Shown: positions 61,249-64,000 of the stretch, piece by piece
Numbering within the stretch: the stretch's first letter is position 1
Layout of the letters: each line of letters starts with the position of its first letter
Assembly: GCA_029817715.1 (NCBI GenBank)
Contig: JARUPY010000448.1
Span: 1 to 64,000, forward strand
From: Melastoma dodecandrum
Taxonomy: Eukaryota > Streptophyta > Magnoliopsida > Myrtales > Melastomataceae
DNA length: 64,000 nt
Direction: 5' to 3'
Position numbers and translations under genes: made by a program
The notes under the pieces: generated by a model
The model's database searches: none
What the model was told of the DNA's origin: nothing
What the model saw: the letters and a program-made list of their open reading frames with translations, nothing else

Positions 61249-62073
61249 CTAGCGCGTGTCGCTGAAGGCGAACCGATGCGCGAACTCGGCGCTGTGGTCG
61301 GCATCGGTCAGCCGCGGAAGTGCGCCGAGGTCGGGCAGCGCGTCTGTGCTGCCGCGCGAACGAAGCTCGGTCTCGCACCAGTCGCGAAACGAGTCGCACG
61401 ACCACTTGTGGCCGAGGTAGCGGCCGCTCCTCAGCATGAAGTCGAGCCGCCAGGCCTCGCCGGCGTCGTCCGCGTTGCGCTCCGATGTCTCGTGGTAGAA
61501 GTAGGCGGTCGGGCAATGCATAAGCCGATAGCCCTGCCGCAGGGCCGTCCAGGAGAAGTCGACGTCCTCGCAGTAGAGGAAGATGTGCTCGTCGAAGCCG
61601 CCGGTCTCGACGAACAGGCTTTGGGGCACGAAGAAGCAGGCACCCGAGATCCAGGACGTCGCGAGCGTCTCCGGGTCGTAGACTTTCAGGTGCTCGTCCG
61701 GGAACTCGTGGGCCTCGATCAGCGCGCGGCCGCCGCAGGCCCGATGCTGAGCGACGAGATGCGCGATCGAGTCGGGGTGGAAGGCGCCGTCGGGATTGGC
61801 GCCTATGTAGGCAACCGCGCCGTCGGCGAAGGCCGTTGCCATCAGCGCGTTGTGCCCGGCCCCGAAGCCGCGGTTCGTCGCCGAGGCCAGGACCTTGACG
61901 CCTGGAGGCGGCGGCACGGGCGCCTCGCCGCCGTTGTCGCAGAGGAGGATCGCGTGCGGCCCCGGCAGGCCGCAGCGATCAAGCGCCGCCCGGGCCGAGC
62001 CGGTGATCTTGGCGATCTGCTCGGGGGTGTTGCGGTAGAGCACGATGCCGACGGCGAGCTGGGCGATCTCCAT
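61249..62073 (-). CDS. Family 2 glycosyltransferase
   Basis: A 274-residue GT2 enzyme. LAVGIVLYRNTPEQIAKI opens the nucleotide-sugar domain. LCDNGGEAP and NRGFGAGHNALM resemble rhamnosyltransferase-type motifs. YIGANPDGAFHPDSI holds the metal-binding DxD equivalent. SWISGACFFVPQSLFVETGG and EDVDFSWTALRQGYRL match the acceptor-side motif. It is first of the three-gene glycosylation cluster running toward 58746. The acceptor is unknown. The start ATG 62073 has only a weak ribosome site. Confidence 0.9.
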   Translation of the reverse strand: MEIAQLAVGIVLYRNTPEQIAKITGSARAALDRCGLPGPHAILLCDNGGEAPVPPPPGVKVLASATNRGFGAGHNALMATAFADGAVAYIGANPDGAFHPDSIAHLVAQHRACGGRALIEAHEFPDEHLKVYDPETLATSWISGACFFVPQSLFVETGGFDEHIFLYCEDVDFSWTALRQGYRLMHCPTAYFYHETSERNADDAGEAWRLDFMLRSGRYLGHKWSCDSFRDWCETELRSRGSTDALPDLGALPRLTDADHSAEFAHRFAFSDTR

Positions 62074-62120
62074 CCGCTGACGTCTCTCGCCACGTGTCGT
62101 CGGGTGGCGGCTTGGCGCGT

Positions 62121-62205
62121 TGGTGGGAGAGGAAGGACTCGAACCTTCGAAGGCATAGCCAGCGGATTTACAGTCCGCCCCCTTTGCCGCTCGGGACACT
62201 CTCCC
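62121..62205 (-). tRNA. tRNA-Tyr (anticodon GTA)
   Basis: On the minus strand the 85-nt sequence folds as a class II tRNA. The acceptor stem is GGGAGAG with CTCTCCC. The anticodon loop is CTGTAAA (GTA), with stem GCGGA/TCCGC. There is a long variable arm (GGCTATGCC region), a T-loop GGTTCGAGTCC, and an encoded 3' CCA (62123-62121). It stands between the GT2 gene and rlmB. Confidence 0.96.
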
Positions 62206-62316
62206 CCGCGAGCTTGCGCCGCGAAGCCGAGGCTTATCGGGAGCGCGACGCGGCGTGTCAACCCGAAGCGACGCGGGCGTTGCCGTGCGCGCGCCCCCAT
62301 GGCAAGCGGGACGCGC

Positions 62317-63135
62317 ATGTCCCGCCATCGTCCTCCCAAGCCCCAGCGCGAGCCGCGTCCCAACCCGGGACAGAAACGGTCGCGGCGCGCGCCGGACGCG
62401 CCGGCCTCGGGGCCGCGCGCGGCACACCTCGTCTACGGCTTCCACGCCGTGCGCGCCGCGCTCGAGGCGCGCCGTCGTCCCCTCCTGGCGCTTTACGCGA
62501 CGGAGGCGGCGGCGGAGCGCTTCGCCGACGAGATCGAGGCGGCACGCCTGCAGCCACGTCTCGTCACGGGCGAGGACCTGTCGCGCCGGATCGGCGCGCA
62601 GGCGGTGCACCAGGGCGTGCTGCTCGAGGCCGGCCCGCTGCCCGAGCTCGATCTCTCCGAGATCGAGAGCCGGTCGGGCCTCGTGCTGGTGCTCGACCAG
62701 ATCACCGACCCGCACAATGTCGGGGCGATCCTGCGCACCGCCGCCGCCTTCGCGGTCGACGCGCTAGTGACGACGACGCGGCACGCGCCCGACATGTCGG
62801 GGATCCTCGCCAAGGCCGCGTCGGGCGGCGCCGATCTCGTGCCCATCGTGGAAGTGGTCAACCTTGCGCGCGCCTTGGACGAACTGGGCGAGCTCGGCTA
62901 CTGGCGGGTCGGGCTCGATTCGGAGGGCCCGACGGCCTTCGAGGCGGCGCCGGTGTCGCGGCCGCTGGCGCTGGTGCTCGGGGCCGAGGACAAGGGCCTG
63001 CGCCGGCTCACCCGCGAGCGCTGCGACGCGCTGGCCCGGCTCGACATGCCGGGCGCGATCAAGAGCCTCAACGTGTCGAACGCGTGCGCGGTCGCCCTGA
63101 CGCTGGCGCGCCAGCGGCTGGCGGCGGCGGGCTGA
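62317..63135 (+). CDS. rlmB: TrmH-family 23S rRNA (guanosine-2'-O)-methyltransferase RlmB
   Basis: A 272-residue SPOUT enzyme. After a basic Arg/Pro-rich N-terminus comes the substrate-binding domain (LVYGFHAVRAALEARRRP). The trefoil-knot motifs follow: LVLDQITDPHNVGAILRTA (motif 1, with Asn and Arg), LALVLGAEDKGL (motif 2) and GAIKSLNVSNACAVAL (motif 3). RlmB methylates G2251 in the peptidyl-transferase P loop. ATG 62317 was used; ATG 62299 is an alternative. It is divergent from tRNA-Tyr. Confidence 0.95.
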   Translation: MSRHRPPKPQREPRPNPGQKRSRRAPDAPASGPRAAHLVYGFHAVRAALEARRRPLLALYATEAAAERFADEIEAARLQPRLVTGEDLSRRIGAQAVHQGVLLEAGPLPELDLSEIESRSGLVLVLDQITDPHNVGAILRTAAAFAVDALVTTTRHAPDMSGILAKAASGGADLVPIVEVVNLARALDELGELGYWRVGLDSEGPTAFEAAPVSRPLALVLGAEDKGLRRLTRERCDALARLDMPGAIKSLNVSNACAVALTLARQRLAAAG

Positions 63136-63136
63136 A

Positions 63137-63601
63137 TCAGCGCCGGCAGGGTGACCCGAAGACGACGTGCGTCTTGGCCTTGTGCGCGAGGCCGCCGCCG
63201 ATCTCGATGATCTGCGGGCAGGGCGCCGGCACGGCCGGAAGCGCGAAGGGCGGCGGTCCGCCGAACGACCCCGGCGCGGGCGGATAGATGCCCGGGCCGT
63301 CGAAGTCGGCATTGGCGGTGCCGTCGTATCCGAGGCCGCCGCCGCCGTATCCGTAGCCGTAGCCCCTGGCGCGACGGCCGCTAGGCACAAGCGTCGGGCG
63401 GATGCCGGCGCCGGGATAGCCGTCGCGGCGACCGACGATGGTCGGCGCGATGCCGGAATAGGGGATGCGGGCGCTGCGGGTTACGATCGTCGGGCGGATG
63501 CCGGCGAAGGCGGGGCGCGCAACGAGCTCGGCCTGCGCCGCGTGACTGAAGAAAAGAGCGGCAAGACAGACACAGGCTGTGACTCTCGACGAAAGATACA
63601 T
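63137..63601 (-). CDS. Secreted repeat-containing protein, unknown
   Basis: A 154-residue protein with a signal peptide (VCLAALFFSHAAQA). Three copies of a short repeat follow: FAGIRPTIV, YSGIAPTIV and GAGIRPTLV, each 15-17 residues apart. A Gly/Tyr-rich stretch and a Pro-rich C-terminus with two Cys come next. It is probably envelope-associated. No family is recognised. The stop lies 1 bp from the convergent rlmB stop. The start ATG 63601 is set by the signal peptide. Confidence 0.75.
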   Translation of the reverse strand: MYLSSRVTACVCLAALFFSHAAQAELVARPAFAGIRPTIVTRSARIPYSGIAPTIVGRRDGYPGAGIRPTLVPSGRRARGYGYGYGGGGLGYDGTANADFDGPGIYPPAPGSFGGPPPFALPAVPAPCPQIIEIGGGLAHKAKTHVVFGSPCRR

Positions 63602-63820
63602 GACGACTCCATCGACGCGGGGCCAGCCCACGATTACCACTTCGCCTCAACGATCGCGCGCGGCCGTTCCTCTTCGGCACAGCCTGTCCCGTTAGCGATC
63701 GCATCGGACATTCTTCGAGCCTCGGCGCAAGACACGGGCCGTTGGATGCCGGTCTTATGGCGGATGTGGTCGTGCGGCGAAAAACGTCGCATGATCCAAA
63801 GCTTATTGGGGAGGACTAAG

Positions 63821-64000
63821 GTGGACGAACCCGTCGACGCCGTAAGGGCGATCATGGCCAATCCGAGGTTTCAGGCGCTCGTCTCCGAGCGGCGGCGGCT
63901 CAGCTGGTCGCTGACGGTGATCATGTTCGTCGTCTACTTCGGCTTCATCCTTCTCGTCGCCTTCAACAAGGTCGACGGCGGGATCATCTCGCGGCGCGTC
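63821..64000 (+). CDS. DUF485 membrane protein, cut off by window end
   Basis: The first 60 residues of a DUF485 protein: VRAIMANPRFQALVSERRRL then a transmembrane helix (LTVIMFVVYFGFILLVAF). DUF485 genes usually precede a sodium:solute symporter of the ActP (acetate permease) type, expected just beyond the window. GTG 63821 follows GGGGAGGAC. It continues past 64000. Confidence 0.88.
   Translation, partial: MDEPVDAVRAIMANPRFQALVSERRRLSWSLTVIMFVVYFGFILLVAFNKVDGGIISRRV

Noticed and set aside
63634..63861. 75-codon minus-strand ORF before the DUF485 gene
   Set aside because: It overlaps the DUF485 start and ribosome site and has no recognisable features; more likely a promoter region.

Overview
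The window is high-GC DNA from an alphaproteobacterium, most likely of the order Hyphomicrobiales (Rhizobiales). This is inferred from gene content: bolA and a C-terminal J-domain gene next to cobS/cobT, an extended CarD beside a 7Fe ferredoxin and an S4 protein, an RpoH-type sigma factor, a 534-residue isocitrate lyase opposite a ScfR/RamB-like regulator, purA followed by the Pro/Ala-rich protein usually found there, and a B12-dependent ribonucleotide reductase (nrdJ). Most of the window is ordinary chromosome. One stretch, about 43.6-44.4 kb, is strikingly AT-rich.

Layout. 0-4.7 kb: a truncated aldo/keto reductase with a divergent LysR regulator, then a translationally coupled signalling operon (CHASE3 kinase, receiver, receiver-HisKA_2 kinase). 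4.7-8.7 kb, minus strand: CarD with a very long histone-like tail, ferredoxin, an apparently truncated S4 protein and a GNAT/BioF2-like protein. 8.8-12.8 kb: two tandem D-Ala-D-Ala carboxypeptidases coupled to a COG0523 metallochaperone. 12.9-17.5 kb: bolA, J-protein, cobS, a DUF29 gene and cobT (cobaltochelatase, B12 synthesis). 17.6-22.2 kb: a VgrG spike gene without a type VI secretion cluster, two DUF805 membrane proteins downstream of it, and a convergent secreted protein. 22.3-31.4 kb: rpoH, M48 lipoprotein protease, a degenerate nuclease-like protein, lytic transglycosylase, patatin, Mop-domain protein, FAD oxidase, grpE, GNAT and AlkB. 31.4-43.4 kb: receiver protein, MaoC hydratase, PHA-system protein, scfR-like/aceA, a broken nnrU, purA and its neighbour, a cupin, a bile-acid-family transporter and a LysR regulator. 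43.4-48.1 kb: nrdJ with a second, diverged copy of its 3' end about 1 kb downstream, the two copies enclosing an AT-rich membrane-protein gene. 48.6-64 kb: small envelope proteins, DUF2254, a glutamate-receptor-like potassium channel, a YbdK-type ligase, DUF3311 plus sodium:solute symporter, an RsmB-like methyltransferase, SRAP, a GreA-like factor, three glycosyltransferase-region genes, tRNA-Tyr, rlmB and a truncated DUF485 gene.

Links between genes: cobS/cobT help make the cofactor that NrdJ needs. rpoH and grpE form a heat-shock pair, and a plausible sigma-32 promoter precedes grpE. The scfR-like/aceA pair suggests acetate or fatty-acid control of the glyoxylate shunt. The most unusual loci are the nrdJ duplication with its AT-rich cargo, the orphan vgrG-DUF805 cluster, and the CarD with an N-terminal tail of about 345 residues.
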